NCBI GenBank assembly: GCA_016839245.1
Contig: JAEOUN010000108.1
Location: 1 to 6,015, forward strand
DNA length: 6,015 bases
Source: Candidatus Thorarchaeota archaeon
GTDB taxonomy: Archaea > Asgardarchaeota > Thorarchaeia > Thorarchaeales > Thorarchaeaceae
Direction: 5' to 3'
Shown: piece by piece, positions 5,765 through 6,015 of the stretch
Numbering within the stretch: position 1 is the first letter of the stretch
Layout: every line of letters starts with the position of its first letter
Made by a program: the position numbers and the translations under genes
The notes under the pieces: generated by a model
Database searches by the model: none
Told to the model about the DNA's origin: nothing
What the model saw: the letters and a program-made list of their open reading frames with translations, nothing else

Positions 5765-5776
5765 ACCTTATAAGGT
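5765..5776. promoter_or_regulatory. Perfect 12-bp palindrome with TATA core, possible shared promoter or operator
   Basis: ACCTTATAAGGT reads the same on both strands. Its TTATAA core, about 60 bases before the RHH gene start at 5829, would set plus-strand transcription near 5798. On the minus strand it would start near 5745, inside the neighbouring dyad. It may be a symmetric TATA box serving both genes, an operator, or both. Confidence 0.45.
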
Positions 5777-5828
5777 ATTTGTGTTCAATCCAAGTAAGAT
5801 TAATTCGTTCATTTGGGAGTTACTTGTG

Positions 5829-6015
5829 ATGTCCAACAGTACTCAAACTACACAGAAGGGTAAAGTGCAAGAAGATCTTCGATTGGAGCTCATAGGGCGA
5901 TTCTCTAGAGAAAAATTTGGTTTAAAGAACCGTGCTGTAACCGTAACAGCTCGGATGAGTTCCTATATTGTGGAGATACTTGATGCTCTGGTTGAACTTG
6001 AGATATTCAATAGTC
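5829..6015 (+). CDS. Ribbon-helix-helix (CopG-like) transcriptional regulator, partial, runs off the window
   Basis: Only the first 62 residues are present, and the frame is open at the window edge. After a polar N-terminus (1-34) comes KNRAVTVTARM (34-43), the expected DNA-contacting beta strand. Helix A follows (SSYIVEILDALVEL, 44-57), then the turn EIFNS, where the family usually continues with RSE and helix B. This is the hallmark of dimeric RHH regulators, which bind operator DNA through an antiparallel beta sheet. The long polar N-terminal arm is an extra. GGGAG (5815-5819) lies nine bases before the ATG at 5829 and six before an in-frame GTG at 5826, so the start could be one codon earlier. 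It is divergent from the ARPP-1-like gene, with short dyads between them, so autoregulation and control of that neighbour are plausible but inferred. Confidence 0.75.
   Translation, partial: MSNSTQTTQKGKVQEDLRLELIGRFSREKFGLKNRAVTVTARMSSYIVEILDALVELEIFNS

Noticed and set aside
1..6015. A CRISPR array, transposon ends, tRNA or integration site.
   Set aside because: No spaced repeat series, transposase, cloverleaf or long flanking repeats were seen on either strand.

Overview
The window is most likely archaeal DNA of moderate, slightly AT-rich composition (judged by eye, not computed). The evidence is Shine-Dalgarno motifs complementary to an archaeal 16S tail (GGAGGT, GGTGAT, GAGG), AT-rich TATA/box A elements placed about 25-30 nt before likely transcription starts with no bacterial -35/-10 pairs, an archaeal-style MscL, and an N-terminal ribbon-helix-helix (RHH) regulator of a type common in archaea. 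The style would fit an Asgard-type or other mesophilic uncultured archaeon, but no gene here fixes the lineage. There are no tRNA or rRNA genes, CRISPR arrays, insertion sequences or transposases.

Layout, left to right. (1) A compact MscL mechanosensitive channel on the plus strand (147-512) faces a tiny two-helix membrane protein on the minus strand (573-800). A strong GC-rich hairpin at 530-551 lies between them. (2) On the minus strand, a four-helix membrane protein of unknown function (2145-2675) is followed 67 nt later by an HTH_42/AlkZ-like winged-helix protein (896-2077), whose leader carries an inverted repeat covering its ribosome binding site. (3) Divergent from that pair across only 44 nt is a six-helix membrane protein of unknown function (2720-3580). 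(4) It converges on an NADPH-dependent aldo/keto reductase of the Kv-beta type (3614-4612, minus), which has its own clear promoter. (5) Upstream on the same strand is an ARPP-1-like protein (4733-5719), ended by a hairpin at 4684-4713. (6) Divergent from it, a ribbon-helix-helix regulator (5829 to the window edge) begins. The 109-nt intergenic stretch between them holds two short perfect dyads, one of which contains a TATA core.

Nothing here forms one obvious pathway. Two themes recur. The first is membrane and stress functions: an osmotic safety valve, three unknown membrane proteins and a redox reductase. The second is possible DNA or stress response: an AlkZ-like protein with a changed catalytic motif, and an ARPP-1 protein next to an RHH regulator. 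The best candidates for something undescribed are the ARPP-1/RHH divergent pair with its dyads, the AlkZ-like protein with HST in place of the usual glutamine motif, and the six-helix membrane protein. Functional links between neighbours are inference.
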